From Rhodocollybia butyracea (taxonomy: Eukaryota; Basidiomycota; Agaricomycetes; Agaricales; Omphalotaceae): a stretch of DNA of 64,000 bases. Below are positions 52,081 to 62,259 of this stretch, one piece after another. The notes beneath the pieces are model-generated. The model was not told where the DNA came from. It saw nothing but the letters and a program-made list of their open reading frames with translations, and searched no databases. A program made the position numbers and the translations under genes. How positions within the stretch are numbered: position 1 is the first letter of the stretch; each line of letters starts with the position of its first letter. Location: positions 80,300-144,299 of the forward strand of contig JADNRY010000164.1 in assembly GCA_015501585.1 (NCBI GenBank), written 5' to 3'.

Positions 52081-52982
52081 AACTTTATTTTCTTTCTCGC
52101 GTCTTAATCTTCGACTAGAGTTTTGCATGAATGGAAACCAAGCATTTACTTAATGCATAGGGACTTAATGACGTGACGACAACAGCTGTGAGTAGTCTCT
52201 ATTAGGTCGGACAACTCGACGACTCCACGTTCGAAACCCCTCTAACGTTCTCCCATCCACCTACTATGTCTTTTCCTGCGTGTCCTCGTCCTCATTGATA
52301 TTCTGACTCTCATTTGAATGCTGTACCCGCAGCATCCTTCAAGTTTATTATGTCAACAACATCATGATAAACCCCATTCAAACTCCAGTTGCACCCATTT
52401 CGACTGTGACAGCTTCTGCTTGCAACCGAATTTTTTAGTACTTTAACACTGGTTTATTTTGATAAATTTCAATTTCAATTTAAATTTAAGCTTTGACTCT
52501 TTGGAAAACAGGATCGATGGAGAGTCACATACATGACTCTGTTATCAGCCTGAAGCAAGTCAATAGTGTCGACTCTCGTGAGGATACGGCTCTTACTCCT
52601 GGTCGTAACTGTGTATGCGGCCCCTGGGGCCTCCTCATCAACGCTCAACGTTCAACATGGAAGCTTCTTCTTCCCACCAAATGCTAGCAGTACCTACGAA
52701 ATGCCATATATGGCATCATCAGCGAGTGAAATCAGGGGTGTCGAACAGCTATTGGCCTAGAAGCTATCATTCTGTGCTGAGATTTGACAGCTTAACAGTC
52801 CGAGATTGTACTTCAGCCACATGCCCCTCGAGGCAACGATTGAGGAAACTCTGGGAGAACCCGAATGTATTTGTCAATCTGTAGCACATGCCTCTGTATG
52901 TATCTGTTACTACAATTTTTGAGTGCTGTATATCGATCTAAATATAGCGAGCACCTCTTTCCCTCCCTCCGACCTTTCGCCA
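52081..52982. other. Intergenic upstream of the GTPase gene
   Basis: No gene recognised; AT-rich around 52430-52490. Should contain the GTPase promoter. Confidence 0.4.
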
Positions 52983-55377
52983 ATGTCTACTTCCATGGTT
53001 AATTCCTTCCCATCGCCAAATATAAGCACGCAGAACAGTGAACAAGAGCTACCTTCATCTACGGAAGAGATCCTCAAATCATGTGACAGGTAAAATGGGC
53101 TCTTTTCGGTGACTACATGATGAACTCGGATCACTGAAACCTGAGGTTTCGCAGGTTTCGTATCCTTGTTCTTGGCAAGGTTAGTCTGCTAGGATCTATA
53201 CAGAACATTACTAACAGAATCAACTCCTAGTCTGGAGCGGGAAAATCCTCTCTGATCAACGCAACCTTTGGGGTCAATGTCGCCGTGCGTATGCTGTACT
53301 ACTTGAGGGGCGGCAAGTATCGTACTAAACGGCTGCTTGCAGAATGTATCGCATGAGGTCTCCGGGGTGTCCGATATACATAACGAAATCACATATGCAG
53401 AGAATTCCAAGTTCATTCTCCATGATTCTCAAGGATTCGTGGCGGGGGAGACTCAGAATTACGAAACGGTGAAGAAATTTATTACGGACAGGGCCAAGCA
53501 AAGGGAATTGAAGGATCGACTCCATGCAATCTGGTGAGATGCTTAACTTCTTCTAGAATCCGTATGATTGCCACTGAATTGAACCCTTGCAGGTTTTGCA
53601 TGGAAGTCCCGACTGAGAATGGTGCGCTCTTCGAAAAAGCCGACGAGACTTTTCTTGCACTTGATATCAAGAACGGTACAGTGACTGGCTAGCAGCCTGA
53701 AGTATCTAAATCCTCATGAACATACCTACCCACAGTTCCGGTGGTGGTTGTTTTCACCAAATACGACCTCCTTATTCGCAAGTTCGAGAGGGAAGCTGAC
53801 GATCATATTGGCGACGAAGAGCTGGAAGCCATTGTTAACCTGAAAGCCGAAGAGTTTTACAATAAAACATGCGTCCTCCCACTAAACGCAATCACTCGGA
53901 ATAGAAAGAGTCCTATTACACATGTCAGAGTCTCTACAAGTAAGATAACTTCTTGTATATATGAGTGGTAAGAGCTTACTCTCTATTATAACAGGAAGAC
54001 GTTACAATTATACTCTCGCTACGCTCGTGGTTGAGACCCAGAAAAATTTGGATGAGCACGTCTCGTTTCTGTGGCGATCGGCTCAACGTGCCAGTGTGGA
54101 TGAAAAGATCAATGGTTGTATTGCGTAGGTGGTGTTCTTATTTGCTGCCTCTTCAATGCTCACTGTAATGTTCAGAGTGGGGAAGAAAAGTGAGTGTACA
54201 AGCAAAACTACCCAAAACATCCTCGTCTTAAAAATATTGTCAGAATATTGGAGGACATTATCCTCGAGTCTCCACTTTCCGGGGAAAACTTTGCAGCAGT
54301 GTTTGTCCCGGATCCACGACGATATGGTAGATGTTTGGAATTTCAATGATCCTTTGAATGTTGGTACAGTTTCCCAAGTCTTGCGTGAAGGTGAAGTAAT
54401 CGCGTGTCTCATTAGCATCTCAAATCGGACAAGTTCAAAAACATGATGGCTCTTCTGGTAGATGACCTCCATGAAAGCAAGCACAGAAAGGAATCGATGT
54501 AATAAAATCCTTATTATAAATTGAGACTTTAACTGACAGAGACCCTAGCTCTTTCAGTCAAGCGTATGACATGGCTGCATCTCTGATTCCAAATGGTATA
54601 ATACCGATGGCATCGTTGGGGGCGGCTGCTGGGTTTGTTGTTGTTCAATGGATCTTGCAGGTATACCAAGAAATGTCAGTCCTTGAACCGAACATTCTAC
54701 GCATAACAGTGCAAAAGCTTATTAATTTTACAGCCCCAGCATTCTTCGTCTCCTTATGGGATACATATGCGGTCTGTCTTTTCAAATTTTATTCAAGCCC
54801 TAAAGCCCTAGCTCATAAGAAAAAATGTCTGCTGTCAGATCTCGCACATATCCTGCAGTGCCTCTTCTGGATTATGCATGGACATGAACAAGCTTTCGAG
54901 GTAAATTGGGCTCTCATTGCCCTAGCAATGGAGGAATATGAAAGCACAGGAGCTCGAAGTACGATACATAAGGAGATTCGATCTTTCGTGACACCACACA
55001 TGCTGTTCCGGTTAAAACATAAGGCTAAAGCTCTGGAAAAGCTGGACCATATCTTGCAGAATGCCGAGAATTTGGATGAACCTCTTGAAAAGCTGGATCA
55101 TAGTATTCGGGATACTCAGGATGACCAGAAAGATGAAGCGCTGGAAAAGTTGGACCGTATCTTGCAGAATATCCGGTTCTCCACAGAGCATTCCGGTCAA
55201 GCTCCGAAGCTATCCCTAACTTTCACCAAGTCAGATCAATTCTCCTTCGATGTGTTCTCTTTTGGTTCTTCGCTCTCTTCAACCCCTGTTGGATCTGACT
55301 TTGAAACTTTCGTTGGATTAGGTTATGGATTAGGTTATGTGTTTTTCATCTCTCATTTAGTAATCCCCGGGCCTTGA
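52983..55377 (+). CDS. G-domain (dynamin/AIG1-type P-loop) GTPase with C-terminal hydrophobic and coiled region
   Basis: Role: a GTP-binding protein; related fungal G-domain proteins are poorly studied. Seen: ATG 52983 (MSTSMVNSFPSPNISTQNSE), then FRILVLGK|SGAGKSSLINA, with the P-loop (GxxGxGKS) split by an intron after GK. Then VSHEVSGVSDIHNEITYA (switch region), DxxG as ILHDSQGFVAGE, TKxD as VVVFTKYDLLIRKF, and NKTCVLPLNAI. Later exons: RRYNYTLATLVVETQKNLDE and FSQAYDMAASLIPNGIIPMA with a hydrophobic stretch (GAAAGFVVVQWILQVY), then LSDLAHILQCLFWIMHGHEQ and three LEKLD-x-ILQ repeats (two nearly identical) that should form a coiled coil. Stop at 55377. About nine exons. The hydrophobic stretch could bind membrane. 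It lies between two HET-type promoter repeats (51.7 and 55.9 kb), so it may belong to the same accessory region. Confidence 0.82.
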
Positions 55378-55849
55378 TGTCGTGACTCTGCTACTCAGAT
55401 ACTACTGTACTGATATTTATAAATCTAATAATCCTCAAGAAGGACTTGAGAAGGACTACCTGAGAAGGGCTGTAGATATTCCAATACTCGCGATCTCATC
55501 AAGATCTCATGCACATGGCTTGCAGCTGGATATACAAGGAGAACTAAAACTAAACTGTTCTCAATAGTCGACAGCACTCAAGCATTCCAATATTCCAAGC
55601 TTTGAGTAATGGGCTTTAAGCAGGTGCGTTTTTGAGGTAATAAAGTCTTGAAGAAGCCCAATGTTAATGGAGACGTCATGGAGATGGGCTACAAGTTTAG
55701 CATCTGATAGCCTATCTTTTTGAAGAGCAGGGAGTCGTCTAGTGTTGGTAGGAACTGAGATATGAGAGCTGGCGTTTGTTCATGGCTGTTAAAGGGTAAT
55801 TAAATAGCGAGCGTTTTCCGCCAAAGTTCCACTACTTATCTTGTCTTCA
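55378..55849. other. 3' flank of the GTPase gene; nothing coding seen
   Basis: A 61-codon plus-strand frame follows the GTPase stop directly but shows no motif. Confidence 0.4.
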
Positions 55850-56460
55850 AAGTTCAAACAAGGGATCTGCTAGGTCTAAGTCCAAACCCAGGGGCCTCAA
55901 TGTTCAAAAGTTCATCTATATTCCGGATATACCCTTACTACCCTTTTTGTCCTATGAATCTAAGTTTCCTTATTGTTCATATCGATGTTCCTATCGATGT
56001 GGATATTCAAGTTTTCGGGCAACCTTTGAGCCTCGTGGGTGGCAAAGGGTTAAGAAATTGAAGCAATGAGGGTGCGCATGACCGTTCACACAGCGGGGTG
56101 CTGTTCTCCTGGCCATAATCGACTTAATCTATCTCATCTCATCATTGTTCTCGCTGTCACGGCCTGGTCACAGCCTAACTGACACCGTCAATAATAGTTA
56201 TTGATTGATACAGGCTCGTTTTTTGAAGCTCTCTCGATGTTTGAATAGAAAGAAAACTTCTGCAGATGACTTTTGAGCCTCGAGGGTTAAGAAATCAAAG
56301 AACGAAGCTGGAACGAGCGTGTTCCATACATATCCTTTTCCAATGCTTCCACTCTCTCGGCCATGATCAATCTATTTATCGCATCTCATCTCAGGAATAG
56401 CACAGCTCTCCACTCTCCCACCTCCTCCCAGCAACCTCCAATGCCCACGTTTCGTACCCG
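55850..56460 (+). repeat. HET/2OG promoter-like repeat, tandem copy pair, without its genes
   Basis: First part: AATCTAAGTTTCCTTATTGT, TTGAGCCTCGTGGGTGGCAA, AGGGTTAAGAAATTGAAG. Second part (from about 56250): TCTGCAGATGACTTTTGAGC, CTCGAGGGTTAAGAAATCAA. The same two-part layout is found at 61600-62160 before HET copy 2, with matching inner sequence (CCACTAAAATAGTTATTG there, CGTCAATAATAGTTATTG here). No HET or oxygenase coding sequence follows here. Confidence 0.65.
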
Positions 56461-57187
56461 AGCATCTACCGAGCAGGCCTTGGTTATCCCAGACGTTTGC
56501 GTGTTTCGAGCTCACTCGAGGCAGTAGCAGTAGTGGCAATGGTGACGAACGCTAGGATCAGCGGGGACGATACATTGTATAGGATACGAAGTAGAATGGG
56601 TGATAGGATGTTCGGCAGATTTGCCTATCGTGCCCTATTTCAAGATGTAACTTGTTTCCGTTCTTTCCCTTTAAGTAAATCCTATCACTGGATTCAGCGC
56701 TCCGAGAGGATGGAAAACGTGGAAGTGGAAGTTAATCCAACAGAAGATAGAGTCGCATTAACGGTCCACAAATCCCATCTCGAACGAAGGAGAGAATAGA
56801 CGGAGAGTCTTGCTGATGGGGTCGTAAGGGCGCATAAAATAATAATGACGCGGGACAATGAGGAGGAACTGTAGCTCAACCAGGGTTATTCTGCGTCGAA
56901 AGGGCATATGGGACCACAGATAGGACATAAGGCCTTAAGGGTCCAGATCTCCATGTGTGAAATTCCTGGGAGCGTCAATTTGATAGTACTCGTTTTCATC
57001 GACATCTGTGCCAGAATTAGACATCGCGTGTAGTAGATAACACTATGGGTCCCCCCCTCGTTTGCATTGCGCCGTGCTATAGATGATCGATGATTGATGA
57101 GAGGTAGAAGCTGTCGTGAGACTAATGTCTGGGAGGTTGAACGTCGAATGTGAGAAGACCGAGTAGGAATAACAGTCAGACGGATCG
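56461..57187. other. No intact gene
   Basis: A plus-strand 100-codon frame (56497-56799) and minus-strand frames overlap; none has motifs. The right part grades into the relic at 57188. Confidence 0.35.
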
Positions 57188-57620
57188 TTATCGGTATCGT
57201 TTGTTTGGGTGTACTGTGATAGTGGGGTTCTGTGGTTGAACTGATGTACACAAATTAATGTCTCCTAGTAAGGAGAAAAGTGGGTAGCTGGAGATCCAAA
57301 AAAAAGAAGTTGAGATCATGGACGCCGTCAGTTGCATGAGTACAGCAGACACACCTAATTTCTGACTTTTGATAATTCGCAACCCAGAATTGCAAGATGA
57401 CTGATGCTGATGATCGTCAGATGTTTTTGGACAGGCGCCTGCAACACAAGTCAAGTGAGAAAGACTGCCATGTAATGAAACTACGAGACAAACTATAATG
57501 AAATGAAAAAGACTCAAGGAAACACGAAGTCGCGTGAGTTGTTGAAGGTGATGTGTTCCGAGCTCAAACGACGGCTGCCTCTCTAGTTAACATCTTAGAC
57601 GAATATGGCCCTCGCAAGCA
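57188..57620 (-). pseudogene. Relic of the small-gene family (third copy)
   Basis: The minus strand reads SSTTEPHYHSTPKQTIP, matching SSTTKPTVSPKKKR of the 50409-51010 gene. Before it lies an intron at the same place, here with a GTGTGT donor and CTCCAG acceptor before CTACCCACTT (TTACCCACTT in the sister). Upstream sequence (TTTTTGGACAGGCGCCTGCA, AAGGAAACACGAAGTCGCG) matches the 5' blocks at 48.2 and 51.0 kb. The rest of the frame is lost. Confidence 0.55.
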
Positions 57621-58708
57621 TTTACGAGCAGTGGCCTTGGCCTTGCAGCTCACCCCGCCCGTTTCGCCTACGTTTGAGAACGGGATTACCGGTCGCGGGT
57701 GTCAATATTTCAATGTTGAGCGCTGATTTGTGCGCGAAGAGGTTGAGGACTAGTCACTAGATTGGAGATGGCAGTCACAATTGAAGAAGAATTCAAAAAA
57801 CTATTAAGAGCAATGGTCACGTGTGCTCGATGCGGGCCGTGGTGTAACCGACGTGGTCCCATTGATGGAAACGAATATTATCTTGAATCTTCGCGAAAGA
57901 TTAGACTGCGCTGACGCTAGCCGCTCCGCTTCACTCACGAATTATTAGAAAAACCAAATGACGCGCTTTCTCGATCGTTAGTAGCTCTCCAATGAACACG
58001 GCATAAGGATTCCAGATATCCAATATCCAATGGTAGATGGTGACTGTGCTTTTGGACAGCGATACACCTCAAAGATGGCATCGGGATAGCTTTACACGGC
58101 TTAACTCAAAGCCACTTGTAACCAACGCGAAACACAAGTATACCTTCCCGCGACCTCTGAGTGAGTGGCATACTTAGCTAATAGATACTAATACACGTTC
58201 ATCTCAGCCCCGATGATGTACAATTTGGGCTCACCTTCAGGCCTTCAGGCCTCAGGCTTCGGTACTGGATAAAGCATCTCTTCCATCGTATAGTTTAAGA
58301 ATCATGGGAGGCCCTGACAGTATGTTTATCATCGACCTCTGAATCCATCCTGATGTGGAAGTTGAGTCTAAAGGTGGTGCTAGAGCTCACGATGCCTTAG
58401 CCAATTCAAGTGCGATCAGAGCTTCGATGATTCTGAGCTTACGGCCCACCGTGACGATGCTTAGCTTCGGACTCGGAGGCTTGCAGAAGCTATACAATGC
58501 TTCTATACAGCGCCATCGAGCACCAACACCTCGCTAGGAATGAGTACTGCACAGAGTACTGCACTGGCCACAACCGTGCTTGCATGCGGGCTGATAGAAC
58601 CGGTGTCGTGAATCAGGAGGCAGTCCAACCACAGGCAAATGGAATGTGAGCTGAGTAAGATACGACCCATGTGATCAAAATTGGTGGACCAGGAGCAAAT
58701 CACGAGAG
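57621..58708. other. No gene recognised
   Basis: Short frames only. The right end adjoins the 2OG oxygenase relic. Confidence 0.35.
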
Positions 58709-58900
58709 CTATTTGTGGGTAGGGTAAAGATATTCGGGATCTCCTTGCTTGTAGCTCGATGTACAATTGTAAAGGAGTACCAAATCAAACTCGACGTTGA
58801 CGAGAATGTTGGCGAGCTTGACTACAAATTTAGATCTGGTTTCATGCATAGTTAGAGAGTAGTGTAGCGTCGGTATGAACTGAAAGTTGGCGTTTGTCAT
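58709..58900 (-). pseudogene. 2OG-Fe(II) oxygenase relic, N-terminal part, internally deleted
   Basis: From ATG 58900 the minus strand reads MTNANFQFIPTLHYSLTMHE, TRSKFVVKLANILVNVEFD, then jumps to CTSSYKQGDPEYLYPTHK and a stop. The first parts match the start of the 1.9-kb oxygenase; the last matches its CISSYKPGDPEYCNIYG, so about 65 residues between are deleted. The catalytic core is absent. This copy shows HETRSKFV joined in frame and supports the view that the 1.9-kb gene carries one extra A. It is divergent from the HET gene at 59739 across repeat R4. Confidence 0.8.
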
Positions 58901-59580
58901 GGTGGTTAAAGATGATAGCAAGCGCCAAAACTAGTAAGGTTTATTAGCGCATACCAGTGCTTTTTGTCATTGGTACATCCAAAGTACAGTAACCTCACGA
59001 CCCTCTTTGCCCTGTGAATCCGAATTGCCTTATCGCTTACAGCTGATTAGGAATTTGTAGCATAGTTTTCGAAAAACGTTCATTACAAATCTTGTTTACA
59101 GCCAAACAAAACGATCACAACGGCTTGTAGCGGCTTGTCCGCTGTAACCTTTACATATACTCAAATGTAGCTTTCATCATAGGCAAAGATTGCTACATCC
59201 ATCGTGTTGTAAAAGACAAGATTTATACACTCTCTCTGACCGAATATCAAGACGAGGAGAGGCGGAGAATGCGCAGGTGACCGCAGATCGTGACTAGATT
59301 TGATGTGATCTTGTTTGGTTGTAAACAAGATTTGTAATAAACATTTTTCGAAAATTATGCTAGAAATTCCTAATCAGCTGTATCTAGGGATATGCACTAG
59401 GTCTGCAGACAGCCCTTGAGCCTCGTTGAGTGTCAAGAAATGAAAGAAACGAGCGTCGAGCATGCCATGGGGGCAGTGCAACATATAATTTTACAATAAT
59501 ATGTTGTGGTTCTCCCGCAACTCATCTTATCTGAATAGGGCAGTGTTTTTATTAGGTGGCACCGCCCGTTAATAACTCCA
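58901..59580 (+). repeat. HET/2OG promoter-like repeat, copy R4, split by a MITE
   Basis: Left part: TTTTTGTCATTGGTACATCC, TGTGAATCCGAATTGCCTTA. Then a 341-bp MITE (59040-59380). Right part: GGTCTGCAGACAGCCCTTGA, GCCTCGTTGAGTGTCAAGAA, ATCTGAATAGGGCAGTGTTT. The 2OG relic runs left from it and the intact HET gene runs right, as in copy R2 at 1.7 kb. Confidence 0.75.
59040..59380. mobile_element. 341-bp MITE with 69-bp inverted arms and TA target duplication
   Basis: The left arm starts CAGCTGATTAGGAATTTGTA; the reverse complement of the right end starts CAGCTGATTAGGAATTTCTA. The arms agree over about 69 bp with roughly six differences, including TTACAAATCTTGTTTACA. TA flanks both sides (59038-59039 and 59381-59382). 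No coding capacity is seen inside. The size, arms and TA site suggest a Tc1/mariner-type non-autonomous element (inference). Confidence 0.85.
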
Positions 59581-59738
59581 CACCCGTGACCCGTTTGCGT
59601 TGCCTTCGGTCAATGGTGCAGGTTTGCTGAGTGCTCTGTCGACGTCTGACCAGACAGAAAGCCTTTTTGGTAAGTTTCAATCGAGATAATGTTGCCCTTT
59701 GTTACCAGACTCACACATTATTAAGGTGTCAGACCATC

Positions 59739-61487
59739 ATGCGATTCATTCAAACCACTAGCACAGACCCGGAACTCGTCTACTTTGCAGATGAGCAGCG
59801 GATACCAGAATATGCTATCCTTTCTCATGTATGGGAAGAAGAGGAAGTGACCTTCCAAGATATGCAGGATTCATTGAAGAGAGAGAAGATGAAAGGGTGG
59901 TCCAAGATTGTGCGAGCATGCGAGCTGGCGTGCAACGAGGATTGGGACTACATTTGGGTTGACACCTGCTGCATTGATAAATCCAGCAGTGCCGAGCTCT
60001 CAGAAGCCATCAACTCGATGTACAGATACTACCGCAAAGCACAAGTCTGCTATGTTTACCTGGCGGATATGCAAAGTGACCTTTCCAGCCAGTCCTTCAA
60101 TGATGACTTTGGAAAGTGCAAATGGTTTAAGAGAGGTTGGACATTGCAGGAGTTGATAGCGCCAACGACAGTTTTCTTTTTCGCACAAGACTGGGCGAAG
60201 ATTGGAACTAAGGCAAGCCTGCAAGTGACCATTGCAGAAATTACTAGGATCCCATCCGCAGTTCTGTTGTGGGAAGATCCAAGCAAGAGCACTATCGCGG
60301 CGAGAATGTCTTGGGCTGCCGGAAGGGAGACGACACGCATAGAAGACAGGGCATACTCACTAATGGGCATTTTTGGGGTTTATATGCCGCCAATCTACGG
60401 CGAAGGAGAGCATGCCTTTATCAGGCTACAGGAGGAGATTTTGAAGGCATCCGATGATCACACGATCTTTGCTTGGAAGTCCAAGTCAGCAGGATCCAGT
60501 GGGTTACTCGGTACCAGTCCAGAAGTGTTTGAAGGATGTAGTGAATATGAGACTTTCCAGTCCAACAGCCAGCAGCCATTCTCACTGACCAATATGGGTT
60601 TACTAGTCTACCTTCCTCTCTTAGCCATTGATGGACCTGTCGCTTTCAACGGCCGTTTCCCTGAGGGAGTTTATCATGAGGAAGGGGCATATCGCATCCC
60701 AGACCGCTTCACTCCCTTCCTAAGCTGGTTATTTACTCCCTTCCTACGAGGCTACTACAATTTCATGTTAGACTCCTTCTTCCCCACCATGCCACGCATC
60801 GTTCCCATCGGAGAGCAGTTTCTGGCTCTTCTGAATTGCAGATCGAAGACGTCAGAGCATCTGGCTATTTACATAGTCAAGGATGGCCACCAGTGCAAGA
60901 GGGTTCGATCGGACTTGGTTGCAGATGACACCACAATCCTGGCCAAGCGTCGAAAAATCAAGATCATGCACCAGAAACTATTGTTCAAGGCTTGGGATCT
61001 TCCACGTTTCGAACATAATTATGTCCAACCTGACCAAATAGTAGCCTTCTTTTCTGGTCAAGGAATTAGGCCTGTGGCTGACGGGGGTCACCCCGTCGCT
61101 GCCGAAATCACTGATACTGGAGATTATAGCATGGGAGTTTTCAAGCTGAGTGGTTCGGAACCATGTACCTTCCTCTTCATGCATGACCCGACCCACCGGC
61201 CTTTTGTCGTCGTGGCCGGAACAGAGTCCGCACACTTTTGGTTGGACCTTGTTTTCGATTTTGAAACAGACCCGCCCAATCTCGAGAACATTCGGCAGTC
61301 TTACACCTATGGCAAGGAACGTGAAGACATACCGCAGAAGAAACTCGACAGGATATCAAAATTCCTGACAGATAATGTTGCCATCCTCGTTGAGGCACGA
61401 CGCCGGAACCAGAGCAAATTTGATACTCCTTGCCTTATAGTCAACATCCACGTCGACAATGTTATCTCATCCTCTGCATGTTCCTAA
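59739..61487 (+). CDS. HET-domain protein (heterokaryon incompatibility), intact
   Basis: Role: HET domains trigger cell death after recognition of non-self in filamentous fungi; the partner here is unknown. Seen: one exon of 582 codons from ATG 59739 (MRFIQTTSTDPELVYFADEQ). HET motifs follow: EYAILSHVWEEEEVTFQDM, ACELACNEDWDYIWVDTCCI, DKSSSAELSEAINSMYRYYR, FKRGWTLQELIAPTTVFFFA, ARMSWAAGRETTRIEDRAYS, LMGIFGVYMPPIYGEGEHAF and IFAWKS. The C-terminal half (SLTNMGLLVYLPLL and on) resembles the tail usual in Agaricomycete HET proteins; no NACHT, WD40 or ankyrin repeats. The leader has a probable 5' UTR intron (GTAAGTTTCAATC...ACCAG). The frame stays open upstream of ATG 59739, but no better ATG lies there. 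Divergent to a 2OG oxygenase relic across a MITE-split repeat. SHVW replaces the common SHTW. Confidence 0.92.
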   Translation: MRFIQTTSTDPELVYFADEQRIPEYAILSHVWEEEEVTFQDMQDSLKREKMKGWSKIVRACELACNEDWDYIWVDTCCIDKSSSAELSEAINSMYRYYRKAQVCYVYLADMQSDLSSQSFNDDFGKCKWFKRGWTLQELIAPTTVFFFAQDWAKIGTKASLQVTIAEITRIPSAVLLWEDPSKSTIAARMSWAAGRETTRIEDRAYSLMGIFGVYMPPIYGEGEHAFIRLQEEILKASDDHTIFAWKSKSAGSSGLLGTSPEVFEGCSEYETFQSNSQQPFSLTNMGLLVYLPLLAIDGPVAFNGRFPEGVYHEEGAYRIPDRFTPFLSWLFTPFLRGYYNFMLDSFFPTMPRIVPIGEQFLALLNCRSKTSEHLAIYIVKDGHQCKRVRSDLVADDTTILAKRRKIKIMHQKLLFKAWDLPRFEHNYVQPDQIVAFFSGQGIRPVADGGHPVAAEITDTGDYSMGVFKLSGSEPCTFLFMHDPTHRPFVVVAGTESAHFWLDLVFDFETDPPNLENIRQSYTYGKEREDIPQKKLDRISKFLTDNVAILVEARRRNQSKFDTPCLIVNIHVDNVISSSACS

Positions 61488-61599
61488 TCTCGATCCAAGT
61501 CACTTGTAATTGTATGGATAAACAAGCACCTATGTACAAGCCTGGTACAAACCCACTGATGGCGCGGTATCTGGTCACTGGTGTCTAACCGTGTCTTCA

Positions 61600-62160
61600 T
61601 GCGCCTAGACTAAGTCTAAACTAGCGGTTGGTAAGTACCGCAACTTTGTCCTGTGGAACTATGCTCTTATCATCTACATGTTTCGGCAAATGATCGTAAG
61701 ATATGTAGGTCTGTATGCATCGAGGGTTAAGAGATTAAAGAAACGAGGGTGTACACTGGTGTACCTACATATAGCGATTAATTCATCTGATCTCATCTAA
61801 ATGATAGGGCCGTGTTTTTGAGACATTTGAGGCGTTTTGGGGTCTGCAGTTGCAGCCCAGATGACACCACTAAAATAGTTATTGTTGAGGACCACCTGTT
61901 TGCACTGCCGGTGAGCAAACTTATAGTCTTCCTTTATAGTGTTTTTTGCGATCGTTACCAATTTATGTCTGCAGACAACTTTTGTACCTCGTGAATGGGG
62001 TAAAGGGTTAAGAAAAGTGAGGGTGCGGCGTATACATATTTGAACAATGTATAAACTGGGTTGTAGTTCTCCCAGTCATAATCGATTAATCCTCATCTCA
62101 TCTGAATAGGGCAGTATTCTCTCTGTCTCACACGATTAGTATCTCTCTATGCTACTTGCT
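61600..62160 (+). repeat. HET/2OG promoter-like repeat, tandem copy pair before HET copy 2
   Basis: First part (about 61640-61830): TGTCCTGTGGAAC, ATATGTAGGTCTGTATGCAT, CGAGGGTTAAGAGATTAAAG, ATCTCATCTAAATGATAGGG. Second part (about 61950-62130): TATGTCTGCAGACAACTTTT, CCTCGTGAATGGGG, TCATCTCATCTGAATAGGGC. Two-part layout as at 55850-56460. Between 61488 and 61600 nothing else is seen. Confidence 0.65.
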
Positions 62161-62259
62161 TGCTTGTTTCTCTACGTTTGACCAGAACACCTTTTGGTAA
62201 GTTTCAGTCGAGGCCATCTCGCCCTCGCTACCAAGCTTACACATCGGTATCAGATTATC

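Noticed and set aside
57650..57710. Resemblance to part of F-box exon 1 (CCTACGTTTGAGAACGGG)
   Set aside because: Too short and gapped to tell from chance without an alignment score.
60056..60370. A 104-codon frame opposite the intact HET gene
   Set aside because: Antisense shadow of a clear coding region.
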